This document shows positions 42,731-56,400 of a DNA stretch of 64,000 bases, piece after piece; position 1 is the stretch's first letter, and each line of letters opens with the position of its first letter. Source of the DNA: Pseudorasbora parva. Taxonomy: Eukaryota; Chordata; Actinopteri; Cypriniformes; Gobionidae. A program made the translations under genes and the position numbers. The notes under the pieces were generated by a model. That model ran no database searches. It worked only from the letters and a program-made list of their open reading frames with translations, and was not told the DNA's origin. The stretch lies in NCBI RefSeq assembly GCF_024679245.1, contig NC_090179.1, positions 9,110,827 through 9,174,826 of the forward strand. Direction: 5' to 3'.

Positions 42731-45700
42731 ATTTCCTATGCGATGCAAATCAGGGCAAAAGTGCTAATATATTCATTGCGCAACGAGTTCTTATGTAATA
42801 CATTAGCTAGAAAATGTTCCACTGAATATACTTCTTGAGCCTTGTGTGGAATAGGATTTAGTCAGAATCCACTTCAATGCAGTTCAATCCTGTAGGTCGA
42901 ATGTGTATTCCTGTTAAATGCAATGCATATAATTAACTCGTTGTGCGTTTACGAGATTCGGGCTTTTGCATGCATTGCTTTGCATAGCATTGCATACGAA
43001 AAAAAATGTGCACTGGGGAGATTAGTGCTTAATCATTGCATTGAACTCTTCATGGATTGAAGATATTAGCGCTTTTGCATTGCATTCGATACAAAAAAAA
43101 CTTGCTGTGCTTTGGAATAGTGCTTTTGCAATGCATTGCATAAAAAACTCGTTGTGCATTGAAGACAGCGCTTTTGCATTGCATACGAAAAAACTTGTGC
43201 ACTGGGGAGATTAGTGCTTTTGCATTGCATTGAACTCTTCATGCATTGAAGATAATAGCGCTTTTGCATTGCATTGCATACAAAAAACTTGCTGTGCATT
43301 GAATAGTGCTTTTGCAATGCATTGCATAAAATAACTCGTTGTGCTTTGAAGACAGCACTTTTACATTGCATTGCATACGAAAAAAACTTGTGCACTAGGG
43401 AGATTAATGTTTTTGCATTGCATTGAACTTGTCTTGCATTGAAGACATTAAGCGCTTTTGCATTGCATTGCATACGAAAAGTTTTGTGCAATGGAGCGAT
43501 TCGTGCTTTGGCATTGCATTGAACTCGTCTTGCATTGAAGACATTAGCGCTTTTGCATTATATACATTATTTTGCATTATATACAAAAAACTTGCTGTGC
43601 ATTGAAGAGATAGTGCTTTTGCATTGCATTGCATAAAATAACTCGTTGTGCTTTGAAGACAGCGCTTTTGCATTGCATTACATTGCATACGAAAAAACTT
43701 GTGCACTGGGGAGATTAATGCTTTTGCATTGCATTGAACTCGTCATGCATTGACGATATTAGCGTTTTGCATTGCATTGCATACGAAAAAAACTTGTGCA
43801 ATGGAGAGATTCGTGCTTTTGCATTGCATTGAACTCGTCTTGCATTGAAGACATTAAAGCGCTTTTGCATTGCATTGCATACGAAAAAACTTGTGCACTG
43901 AGGAGAATAGGGCTTTTGCATTGCATTGTATACAAAAAAACTTGCTGTGCATTGAAAAGATAGTGCTTTTGCATTGCATAAAATAAATCATTGTGCATTG
44001 AAGATAGCGCTTTTGCATTGCACTGGGGAGATTAATGCTTTTTCTTTGCATTGAACTCGTCATGCATTGACAATATTAGCGCTTTTGCATTGCATTGCAT
44101 ACGAAAATCCTGCACTGAGGAGATTAGTGCTTTTGCATTGCATTGCATAAAATAACTCGTGCATTGAAGACAGCGCTTTTGCATTGCATTGCATACGAAA
44201 AAAACTTGTGCACTGGGGAGATTAATGTTTTTGCATTGCATTTAACTCGTCATGCATTGACGATATTAGCGTTTTGCATTGCATTGCATACGAAAAAAAC
44301 TTGTGCAATGGACAGATTCGTGCTTTTGCATTGCATTGAACTCGTCTTGCAGTGAAGACATTAAAGCGCTTTTGAATTGCATTGCATACGAAAAAACTTG
44401 TGCACTGAGGAGAATAGGGCTTTTGCATTGCATTGTATACAAAAAACTTGCTGTGCATTGAAGATAGCGCTTTTGCATTGCACTGGGGAGATTAATGCTT
44501 TTGCTTTGCATTGAACTCGTCATGCATTGACAATATTAACGCTTTTGCATTGCATTGCATACGAAAATCCTGCACTGAGGAGATTAGTGCTTTTGCATTG
44601 CATAAAATAACTCGTGCATTGAAGACAGCGCTTTTGCATTGCATACGAAAAAACTTGTGCACTGGGGAGATTAGTGCTTTTGCATTGCATTGAAATCTTC
44701 ATGCATTGAAGATAATAGCGCTTTTGCATTGCATTGCATAGAAAAAACTTGCTGTGCATTGAATAGTGCTTTTGCAATGCATTGCATAAAATAACTCGTT
44801 GTGCTTTGAAGACAGCGCTTTTGCATTGCATTGCATACGAAAAAAACTTGTGCACTGGGGAGATTAATGCTTTTGCATTGCATTGAACGATATTAGCGTT
44901 TTGCATTGCATTGAATACGAAAAACGTGTGCAATGGAAAGATTCGAGATTTTGCATTGCATTGAACTCGTCTTGCATTGAAGACATTAAGCGCTTTTGCA
45001 TTGCATTGCATACAAAAAACTTGCTTTGAAGAGATGGTGCTTTTGCAATGCACTGTATGAAATAAATCGTTATGCATTGAAGGTAACGCTATTGCATTGC
45101 CCTGCATAAAATAAATCATTGTGCATTGGAGATAGCGCTTTTGCATTGCACTGGGGAGATTAATGCTTTTGCATTGCATTGAACTCGTCATGCATTGACA
45201 ATATTAGCGCTTTTGCATTGCATTGCATACGAAAAAACATGCACTGAGGAGATTACTGCTTTTGCATTGCATTGTATACAAAAAAACCTGCACTGAGGAG
45301 ATTCGTGCTTTTGCATTGCATTGCATAAAATAACTCGTTTTGCATTAAGTACAGCTCTTTTGCATTGCATACGAAAAAACTTGTGCACTGGGGAGATTAG
45401 TGCTTTTGCATTGCATTGAACTCTTCATGCATTGAAAATATTAGTGCTTTTGCATTGCATTGCATACAAAAAACTTGCTGTGCATTGATATATAAAATAA
45501 ATCGTTGTGCATTGAAGATAGCGCTTTTGCATTGCACTGCATATAAGAACTTCGTTGCACATGGAAGAAAAAAGTGATTTTGCGTTTCATTGCATTGCAT
45601 ATAAGAATTCGCTGTGCAAAGAAAAGATTAGTGCTTTTCATTGCTTTGCATTGCATAACGAAAAACTTGTGCATTGAAGAGTTTGCATGCATGCATACAA

Positions 45701-46635
45701 AAACTATTTGTGCATAGAATAAATTGGGTTTTGCATTGCATTGCATTGTATTGCTTAAAGAACTCGTTGTGCAGAAAGAGATTAGTGCTTTTGCAATGCA
45801 ATGCATATTAAAACTCGTTGCGCATTGAAGAAATAAGTGCTTTTACATCATAGAAAAAAGCTCGTGCAATGACGCGATTAATGATTTTACATCTCATTGC
45901 ATACGAAAAACTTGTGCAATGAGGAGATTAAAGCTTTTGCATTGAACTCGTCATGCATCGAAGATATAGCGCTTTTGCATTTCATTGCACATAAGAACTC
46001 TTTGTTGTGCATTGAAGAAACAAGTATTTTTGCATTGCATTGCATAAAGAACTCGTTGTGCATTAAAAAGATGCGAAAAAGTAATTTCCATAACGAAAAA
46101 CTCGTGCATTGAAGATTTTGCATGCATGCATACAAAAACTATTTGTGCATTGAATAAATTTGCTTTTGCATTGCATTGCATAAAAAACTCGTTGTGCAGA
46201 AAGAGATTAGTGCTTTTGCATTGCATTGCATATAAGATCTTACTGTGCATTAAATAAATAAGTGCATTGTTAGAGAGTTGTGCATTGAATATATTTTGCA
46301 TCGTCATGCTAAACTCGTCATGCATTGAAGATATTAGCGCTATTGCATTGCATATAAGAATTCAGGGTGCAATGAAAAGATTAGTGCTTTTGAATTCCAT
46401 ACGAAAAAACTCGTGCATTGAAGATTTTGCATTGCATTGCACATAAGAACTCGCGCAATGAATATATTAGCGCTTAGCATTGCAAAGAATTCATGCATTG
46501 AACATGGTTATTCTCTGTGCAATGACGAGTTTAGTGCGTTTGCATTGCATTGACTCTTTTTTACATTGAAGAGTTTAAATGGTTTTCAATACAAGAACTC
46601 GTGCTGCATTAAATAGATAAGTGCTTTGAACTTAG
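42731..46635. repeat. Satellite B array, block 3
   Basis: The longest B block: about 3.9 kb of 43-52-bp monomers with several layers of higher-order repetition. A 507-bp block repeats in tandem (CGATATTAGCGTTTTGCATT at 43754 and 44261), and the segment near 43290 reappears near 44750. From about 45550 on the monomers are diverged, with poly-TGCATGCATGCAT variants. Long frames of Met-Gln-Cys-Asn-Ala-Lys repeats (up to 223 codons) are artefacts. Confidence 0.92.
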
Positions 46636-46858
46636 TACTGTTTAGATTTTAGCACTAATCTGGTTAAATGATAAATGGAGTTTTCCCATTCAAGTACTAA
46701 CCAGTAGTCCCTGAGACCCTGCTGAACTTCATGGAATCAATGAGCTTGACTTATCGATAAATATTAAAAGAGTCATACTGATGTTTCATTAATTATTCAA
46801 GGAAGATCTGTTGAACTTATTTTTGGCCAACAAGTGTTTGAACTTTATATGTAAATCT
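46636..46858. repeat. B-to-A junction R, copy 2
   Basis: Matches 25591-25800 (TTTAGATTTTAGCACTAATC, CCTGAGACCCTGCTGAAC, GGAATCAATGAGCTTGACTT). It stops at GTAAATCTGGATCCC, where canonical satellite A begins; the decayed monomers present in the first copy are absent. Confidence 0.8.
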
Positions 46859-47483
46859 GGATCCCATAAACTTGAACTTTCTATACATATAAATAGATTA
46901 CTTCTGATGCAGTGGTTCAAGGATGACCTTTTGAACTTATTTGTGCCCAAATACTCTTTGAACTTGAACATTCTATAAAGACTTTATGACTACCTGTGGT
47001 TTCATCAATAGGTCAAGGAAGACATTTTTTGACAAAAAAAAAATCTGACCCTGGATCCCATGAATTTGAACTTTCTATGCATATAAATAGATTCCTTCCG
47101 ATGTATTGGTTCAGGGATATTGAACCTATTTGTGGCCAAATAGTCTTTGAAATTACACATTCCACACAGACTTTATGATTACCTGTTGTTTCATCAGTTG
47201 GTCCTGGAAGACATATTTTGGCAAAAAAATAAATAAAAAAATTCTCACCCTAGATTCCATGAACTTGAACGTTCTATGCATATAAATAGATTTATTCTGA
47301 TGTTTTATTAGTTCTTGAAGGATGACCTTTTGAACTTATTTTTGGCAATATTCTTTAAACTTGAACTTTCTTTAAAGACTTCTGATATTCTGTTGTTTCT
47401 TCAGTAGATCAAGGATGAGATTTTTTTGACAAAAAAAAAGAATCTGACCCTGGATCCCATGAATTTGAACTTTCTATGCATAT

Positions 47484-50400
47484 GAATAGATCACTTCTGA
47501 TGCATTGGTTCAGGGATGACCTATTGAACCTATTTGTGGCCAAATAGTCTTTGAACTTGAACATTATACACAGACTTTATGACTTTCTGTTGTTTCTTCA
47601 GTATATCAAGGATGAGATTTTTTTGACAAAAAAAAAAATCTGACGCTGGATCCCATGAACTTGAAGTTTCTATGCATATAAAAAGATTGCTTCAATGCAG
47701 TGGTTCAAGGATGACCTTTTGAACTTATTTGTGCCGAAATACTCTTTAAACTTGAACATTCTATAAAGACTTTATGACTACCTGTGGTTTCATCAGTAGG
47801 TCAAGGAAGACATTTTTTGACAAAAAAATAAATAAAAAATCTGACCCTAGATTCCATGAACTTGAACTTTCTATGCATATAAATAGATTCCTTCTGATGC
47901 AGTGGTTCAGGGATGACCTATTGAACCTATTTGTGGCCAAATAGTCTTTGAAATTGAACATTCCACACAGACTTTATGATTACCTGTTGTTTCATCAGTT
48001 GGTCAAGGAAGACATATTTTGGCAAAAAAAAATAAAATAAACAAATTCTCACCCTAGATTCCATGAACTTGAACGTTCTATGCATATAAATAGATTTATT
48101 CTGATGTTTTATTAGTTCTTGAAGGATGACCTTTTGAACTTATTTTTGGCAAGATTCTTTGAACTTGAACCTTCTTTAAAGACTTCTGACATTCTGTTGT
48201 TTCTTCAGTAGATCAAGGATGAGATTTTTTTGACAAAAAAAAAAGATTCTGACCCTGGATCCCATGAACTTGAACTTTCTATACATATAAATAAATTACT
48301 TCTGATGCAGTGGTTCAAGGATGACCTTTTTAACTTATTTGTGCCCAAATACTCTTTGAACTTGAACATTCTATAAAGACTTTATGACTACCTGTGGTTT
48401 CATCAGTAGGTCAAGGAAGACATTTTTTTGACAAAAAAAAATAATCTGACACTGGATCCCATGAACTTGAACTTTCTATGCATATAAATAGATTCCTTCT
48501 GATGCAGTGGTTCAGGGATGACCTATTGAACCTATTTGTGGCCAAATAGTCTTTGAAATTTAACATTCCACACAGACTTTATGACTACCTGTTGTTTCAT
48601 CAGTAGGTCAAGGAAGACATTTTTTGACAAAAAAAAAAAAAATCTGACCCTGGATCCCATGAATTTGAACTTTCTATGCATATAAATAGATTCCTTCTGA
48701 TGCATTGGTTCAGGGATGACCTATTGAACCTATTTGTGGCCAAATAGTCTCTGAACTTGAACATTATACACAGACTTTATGACTTTCTGTTGTTTCTTCA
48801 GTATATCAAGGATGAGATTTTTTTGACAAAAAAAAAAGATTCTGACCCTGGATCCCATGAACTTGAAATTTCTATGCATATAAAAAGATTCCTTCTAATG
48901 CAGTGGTTCAAGGATGACCTTTTGAACTTATTTGTGCCCAAATAGTCTTTGAATTTGAATATTCTACACAGACTTTATGACTTTCTGTTGTTTCTTCAGT
49001 ATATCAAGGATGAGATTTTTTTGACAAAAAAAAAATCTAACCCGAGATTCCATGAACTTGAACTTTCTATGCATATAAATAGATTCCTTCTGATGCAGTG
49101 GATCAATGATGACCTTTTGAACCTATTTGTGCCCAAATACTCTTTGAACTTGAACATTCTATAAAGACTTTATGACTACCTGTGGTTTCATCAGTAGGTC
49201 AAGGAAGACATTTTTTGACAAAAAAATAAAAATAAAAATAAATCTCACCCTAGATTCCATGAACTTGGACTTTCTATGCATATAAATAGTTTCCTTCTGA
49301 TGTTTTATTAGTTCTTCAATGATGACCTTTTGAACTTATTTTTGGCCAGATTCTTTGAACTTTAACCTTCTTTAAAGACTTCTGACATTCTGTTGTTTCT
49401 TCAGTAGATCAAGGATGAGAATTTTTTGATAAAAAAAATTCTGACCCTGGATCCCATGAACTTGAGCTTTCTATCCATATAAATAGATTCCTTCTGATGC
49501 AGTGGTTCAAGGATGACGTTTTGAACCTATTTGTGCCCAAATACTCTTTGAACTTGAACATTCTATAAAGACTTTATGACTACCTGTATTGTTTCTTCAG
49601 TAGATCAAGGATGAGATTTTTTTGACAAAAAAAAAAGAATCTGACCCTGGATCCCATAAACTTGAACTTTCTATACTTATAAATAGATTACTTCTGATAT
49701 TTTAATAGCTCTTCAAGGATGACCCTTTGAACTTATTTGTGCCCAAATAGTCTTTGAACTTGAATATTCTACACAGACTTTATGACTACCTGTTGTTTCA
49801 TCAGTAGGTCAAGGAAGACATTTTTTGGCAAAAAAAAAAAAAAATCTCACCCTAGATTCCATGAACTTGAACTTTCTATGCATATAAATAGATTACTTCT
49901 GGTGCAGTGGTTTAAGGATGACCTTTTGAACTTATTTTTGCCCAAATACTCTTTGAACTTGAACATTCTATAAAGACTTTATGACTACCTGTGGTTTCAT
50001 CAGTAGGTCAAGGAAGACATTTTTTGACAAAAAAAAAAAAATTATCTGACCCTGGATCCCATGAATTTGAACTTTCTATGCATATAAATAGATTCATTCT
50101 GATGCATTGGTTCAGGGAAGACCTATTGAACCTATTTGTGGCCAAATAGTCTTTTAACTTGAACGTTATACACAGACTTTATGACTTTTTGTTGTTTCTT
50201 CAGTATATCAAGGATGAGATTTTTTTGACAAAAAAAAAATTCTCACCCTAGATTCCATGAACTTGAACTTTCTATGCATATAAATAGATTTATTCTGATG
50301 TTTTATTAGTTCTTCAAGGATGACCTTTTGAACTTATTTTTGGCAAGATTCTTTGAACTTGAACCTTCTTTAAAGACTTCTGACATTCTGTTGTTTCTTC

Positions 50401-53400
50401 AGTAGATCAAGGTTGAGATTTTTTTGACAAAAAAAAAAAAAATCTGACCCGAGATTCCATGAACTTGAACTGTCTATGCATATAAATAGATTCCTTCTGA
50501 TGTTTTATTAGTTCTTCAAGGATAACCATTTGAACTTATTTTTGGCCAGATTCGTTGAACTTTAACCTTCTTTAAAGACTTCTGACATTCTGTTGTTTCT
50601 TCAGTAGATCAAGGATGAGAATTTTTTGATAAAAAAAATTCTGACCCTGGATCCCATGAACTTGAACTTTCTATGCATATAAATAGATTACTTCTGATAC
50701 AGTGGTTCAAGGATGACCTTTTGAACTTATCTTTGCCCAAATACTCTTTAAACTTGAACATTCTACACAGACTTTATGACTACCTGTTGTTTCATCAGTA
50801 GGTCAAGGAAGACATTTTTTGGCAAAAAAAAAAAAAAATCTCACCCTAGATTCCATGAACTTGAACTTTCTATGCATATAAATCGATTACTTCTGGTGCA
50901 GTGGTTCAAGGATGACCTTTTGAACTTATTTGTGCCCAAATACTCTTTGAACTTGAACATTCTATAAAGACTTTATGACTACCTGTGGTTTCATCAGTAG
51001 GTCAAGGAAGACATTTTTTGACAAAAAAAAAAAAATCTGACCCTGGATCCCATGAATTTGAACTTTCTATGCATATAAATAGAATCATTCTGATGCATTG
51101 GTTCAAGGATGACCTATTGAACCTATTTGTGGCCAAATAGTCTTTGAACTTGAACATTATACACAGACTTTATGACTTTTTGTTGTTTCTTCAGTATATC
51201 AAGGATGAGATTTTTTTGACAAAAAAAAGATTCTGACCCTGGATCCCATGAACTTGAAATTTTTATGCATATAAAAAGATTCCTTCTAATGCAGTGGTTC
51301 AAGGATGACCTTTTGAACTTATTTGTGCCCAAATACTCTTTAAACTTGAACATTCTATAAAGACTTTATGACTACCTGTGGTTTCATCAGTAGGTCAAGG
51401 AAGATATTTTTTGAAAGAAAAAAAAAATCTCACCCTAGATTCCTTGAACTTGAACTTTCTATGCATAGAAATAGATTCCTTCTGATGCAGTGGTACAGGG
51501 ATGATCTATTGAACCTATTTGTGGCCAAATAGTCTTTGAACTTGAACATTCCACACAGACTTTATGACTTTCTGTTGTTTCTTCAGTATATCAAGGATGA
51601 GATTTTTTTGACAAAAAAAAAAATAAAAATCTGACCCGCGATTCCATGACCTTGAACTTTCTTTGCATATAAATAGATTCCTTCTGATGTTTTATTATTT
51701 CTTCAATGATGACCATGTGAACTTATTTTTGGCCAGATTCTTTGAACTTGAACCTTGTTTAAAGACTTCTGACATTCTGTTGTTTCTTCAGTAGATCAAG
51801 GATGAGATTTTTTTGACCAAAAAAAAAAAAAGATTCTGACCCTGGATCCCATGAACTTGAACTTTCTATGCATATAAATAGATTACTTCTGATGCAGTGG
51901 TTCAAGGATGACCTTTTGAACTTATCTTTGCCCAAATACTCTTTGAACTTGAACATTCTACACAGACTTTATGACTACCTGTGGTTTCATCAATAGGTCA
52001 AGGAAGACATTTTTTGACAAAAAAAAAAAATCTGACCCTGGATCCCATGAATTTGAACTTTCTATGCATATAAATAGATTCATTTTGATGCATTGGTTCA
52101 GGGATGACCTATTGAACCTATTTGTGGCCAAATAGTCTTTGATCTTGAACATTATACACAGACTTTATGACTTTTTGTTGTTTCTTCAGTATATCAAGGA
52201 TGAGGTTTTTTTGACAAAAAAAAAAATCTGACCCTGGATCCCATGAACTTGAAGTTTCTATGCATATAAAAAGATTGCTTCAATGCAGTGGTTCAAGGAT
52301 GACCTTTTGAACTTATTTGTGCCGAAATACTCTTTAAACTTGAACATTCTATAAAGACTTTATGACTACCTGTGGTTTCATCAGTAGGTCAAGGAAGACA
52401 TTTTTTGACAAAAAAATAAATAAAAAATCTGACCCTAGATTCCATGAACTTGAACTTTCAATGCATATAAATAGATTCCCTCTGATGCAGTGGTTCAGGG
52501 CTGACCTATTGAACCTATTTGTGGCCAAATAGTCTTTGAAATTGAACATTCCACAAAGACTTTATGATTACCTGTTGTTTCATCAGTTGGTCAAGGAAGA
52601 CATATTTTGGCAAAAAAATAAATAAACAATTTCTCACCCTAGATTCCATGAACTTGAACGTTCTATGCATATAAATAGATTTATTCTGATGTTTTATTAG
52701 TTCTTGAAGGATGACCTTTTGAACTTATTTTTGGCAAGATTCTTTGAACTTGAACCTTCTTTAAAGACTTCTGACATTCTGTTGTTTCTTCAGTATATCA
52801 AGGATGAGATTTTTTTTGACAAAAAAAAGATTCTGACCCTGGATCCCATGAACTTGAACTTTCTATACATATAAATAGATTACTTCTAATGCAGTGGTTC
52901 AAGGATGACCTTTTTAACTTATTTGTGCCCAAATACTCTTTGAACTTGAACATTCTATAAAGACTTTATGACTACCTGTGGTTTCATCAGTAGGTCAAGG
53001 AAGACATTTTTTGACAAAAAAAAATCTCACCCTAGATTCCATGAACTTGAACTTTCTATGCATACAGATTCCTTCTTATGTTTTATTAGTTCTTCAATGA
53101 TGACCATTTGAACTTATTTTTGGCCAGATTCGTTGAACTTGAACCTTGTTTAAAGATTTCTGACATTCTGTTGTTTCTTCAGTAGATCAAGGATGAGATT
53201 TTTTTGACCAAAAAAAAAGATTCTGACCCTGGATCCCATGAACTTGAACTTTCTATGCATATAAATAGATTACTTCTGATGCAGTGGTTCAAGGATGACC
53301 TTTTGAACTTATCTTTGCCCAAATACTTTTTGAACTTGAACATTCTACACAGACTTTATGACTACCTGTTGTTTCTTCAGTAGATCAAGGATGAGATTTT

Positions 53401-53460
53401 TTTGACAAAAAAAAAAGAATCTGACCCTGGATCCCATGAATTTGAACTTTCTATGCATAT
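47484..53460. repeat. Satellite A higher-order unit 1 (5977 bp)
   Basis: Bounded by the rare variant TATGAATAGATCACTTCTG, found at about 47482 and 53459. About 30 monomers. Nearly every variant position matches unit 2; rare differences include GAACGTTATACAC (50162) against GAACATTATACAC. Confidence 0.85.
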
Positions 53461-56400
53461 GAATAGATCACTTCTGATGCATTGGTTCAGGGATGACCTA
53501 TTGAACCTATTTGTGGCCAAATAGTCTTTGAACTTGAACATTATACACAGACTTTATGACTTTCTGTTGTTTCTTCAGTATATCAAGGATGAGATTTTTT
53601 TGACAAAAAAAAAAATCTGACGCTGGATCCCATGAACTTGAAGTTTCTATGCATATAAAAAGATTGCTTCAATGCAGTGGTTCAAGGATGACCTTTTGAA
53701 CTTATTTGTGCCGAAATACTCTTTAAACTTGAACATTCTATAAAGACTTTATGACTACCTGTGGTTTCATCAGTAGGTCAAGGAAGACATTTTTTGACAA
53801 AAAAATAAATAAAAAATCTGACCCTAGATTCCATGAACTTGAACTTTCTATGCATATAAATAGATTCCTTCTGATGCAGTGGTTCAGGGATGACCTATTG
53901 AACCTATTTGTGGCCAAATAGTCTTTGAAATTGAACATTCCACACAGACTTTATGATTACCTGTTGTTTCATCAGTTGGTCAAGGAAGACATATTTTGGC
54001 AAAAAAAATAAAAATAAACAAATTCTCACCCTAGATTCCATGAACTTGAACGTTCTATGCATATAAATAGATTTATTCTGATGTTTTATTAGTTCTTGAA
54101 GGATGACCTTTTGAACTTATTTTTGGCAAGATTCTTTGAACTTGAACCTTCTTTAAAGACTTCTGACATTCTGTTGTTTCTTCAGTAGATCAAGGATGAG
54201 ATTTTTTTGACAAAAAAAAAAGATTCTGACCCTGGATCCCATGAACTTGAACTTTCTATACATATAAATAAATTACTTCTGATGCAGTGGTTCAAGGATG
54301 ACCTTTTTAACTTATTTGTGCCCAAATACTCTTTGAACTTGAACATTCTATAAAGACTTTATGACTACCTGTGGTTTCATCAGTAGGTCAAGGAAGACAT
54401 TTTTTTGACAAAAAAAAATAATCTGACACTGGATCCCATGAACTTGAACTTTCTATGCATATAAATAGATTCCTTCTGATGCAGTGGTTCAGGGATGACC
54501 TATTGAACCTATTTGTGGCCAAATAGTCTTTGAAATTTAACATTCCACACAGACTTTATGACTACCTGTTGTTTCATCAGTAGGTCAAGGAAGACATTTT
54601 TTGACAAAAAAAAAAAAAATCTGACCCTGGATCCCATGAATTTGAACTTTCTATGCATATAAATAGATTCCTTCTGATGCATTGGTTCAGGGATGACCTA
54701 TTGAACCTATTTGTGGCCAAATAGTCTCTGAACTTGAACATTATACACAGACTTTATGACTTTCTGTTGTTTCTTCAGTATATCAAGGATGAGATTTTTT
54801 TGACAAAAAAAAAAGATTCTGACCCTGGATCCCATGAACTTGAAATTTCTATGCATATAAAAAGATTCCTTCTAATGCAGTGGTTCAAGGATGACCTTTT
54901 GAACTTATTTGTGCCCAAATAGTCTTTGAACTTGAATATTCTACACAGACTTTATGACTTTCTGTTGTTTCTTCAGTATATCAAGGATGAGATTTTTTTG
55001 ACAAAAAAAAAAATCTAACCCGAGATTCCATGAACTTGAACTTTCTATGCATATAAATAGATTCCTTCTGATGCAGTGGATCAATGATGACCTTTTGAAC
55101 CTATTTGTGCCCAAATACTCTTTGAACTTGAACATTCTATAAAGACTTTATGACTACCTGTGGTTTCATCAGTAGGTCAAGGAAGACATTTTTTGACAAA
55201 AAAAATAAAAATAAAAATAAATCTCACCCTAGATTCCATGAACTTGGACTTTCTATGCATATAAATAGTTTCCTTCTGATGTTTTATTAGTTCTTCAATG
55301 ATGACCTTTTGAACTTATTTTTGGCCAGATTCTTTGAACTTTAACCTTCTTTAAAGACTTCTGACATTCTGTTGTTTCTTCAGTAGATCAAGGATGAGAA
55401 TTTTTTGATAAAAAAAATTCTGACCCTGGATCCCATGAACTTGAGCTTTCTATCCATATAAATAGATTCCTTCTGATGCAGTGGTTCAAGGATGACGTTT
55501 TGAACCTATTTGTGCCCAAATACTCTTTGAACTTGAACATTCTATAAAGACTTTATGACTACCTGTATTGTTTCTTCAGTAGATCAAGGATGAGATTTTT
55601 TTGACAAAAAAAAAAGAATCTGACCCTGGATCCCATAAACTTGAACTTTCTATACTTATAAATAGATTACTTCTGATATTTTAATAGCTCTTCAAGGATG
55701 ACCCTTTGAACTTATTTGTGCCCAAATAGTCTTTGAACTTGAATATTCTACACAGACTTTATGACTACCTGTTGTTTCATCAGTAGGTCAAGGAAGACAT
55801 TTTTTGGCAAAAAAAAAAAAAAATCTCACCCTAGATTCCATGAACTTGAACTTTCTATGCATATAAATAGATTACTTCTGGTGCAGTGGTTTAAGGATGA
55901 CCTTTTGAACTTATTTTTGCCCAAATACTCTTTGAACTTGAACATTCTATAAAGACTTTATGACTACCTGTGGTTTCATCAGTAGGTCAAGGAAGACATT
56001 TTTTGACAAAAAAAAAAAAATTATCTGACCCTGGATCCCATGAATTTGAACTTTCTATGCATATAAATAGATTCATTCTGATGCATTGGTTCAGGGAAGA
56101 CCTATTGAACCTATTTGTGGCCAAATAGTCTTTTAACTTGAACATTATACACAGACTTTATGACTTTTTGTTGTTTCTTCAGTATATCAAGGATGAGATT
56201 TTTTTGACAAAAAAAAAATTCTCACCCTAGATTCCATGAACTTGAACTTTCTATGCATATAAATAGATTTATTCTGATGTTTTATTAGTTCTTCAAGGAT
56301 GACCTTTTGAACTTATTTTTGGCAAGATTCTTTGAACTTGAACCTTCTTTAAAGACTTCTGACATTCTGTTGTTTCTTCAGTAGATCAAGGTTGAGATTT

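Noticed and set aside
42731..46635. CRISPR array
   Set aside because: Repeats are degenerate, spacers are themselves repeats, and the context is eukaryotic satellite.
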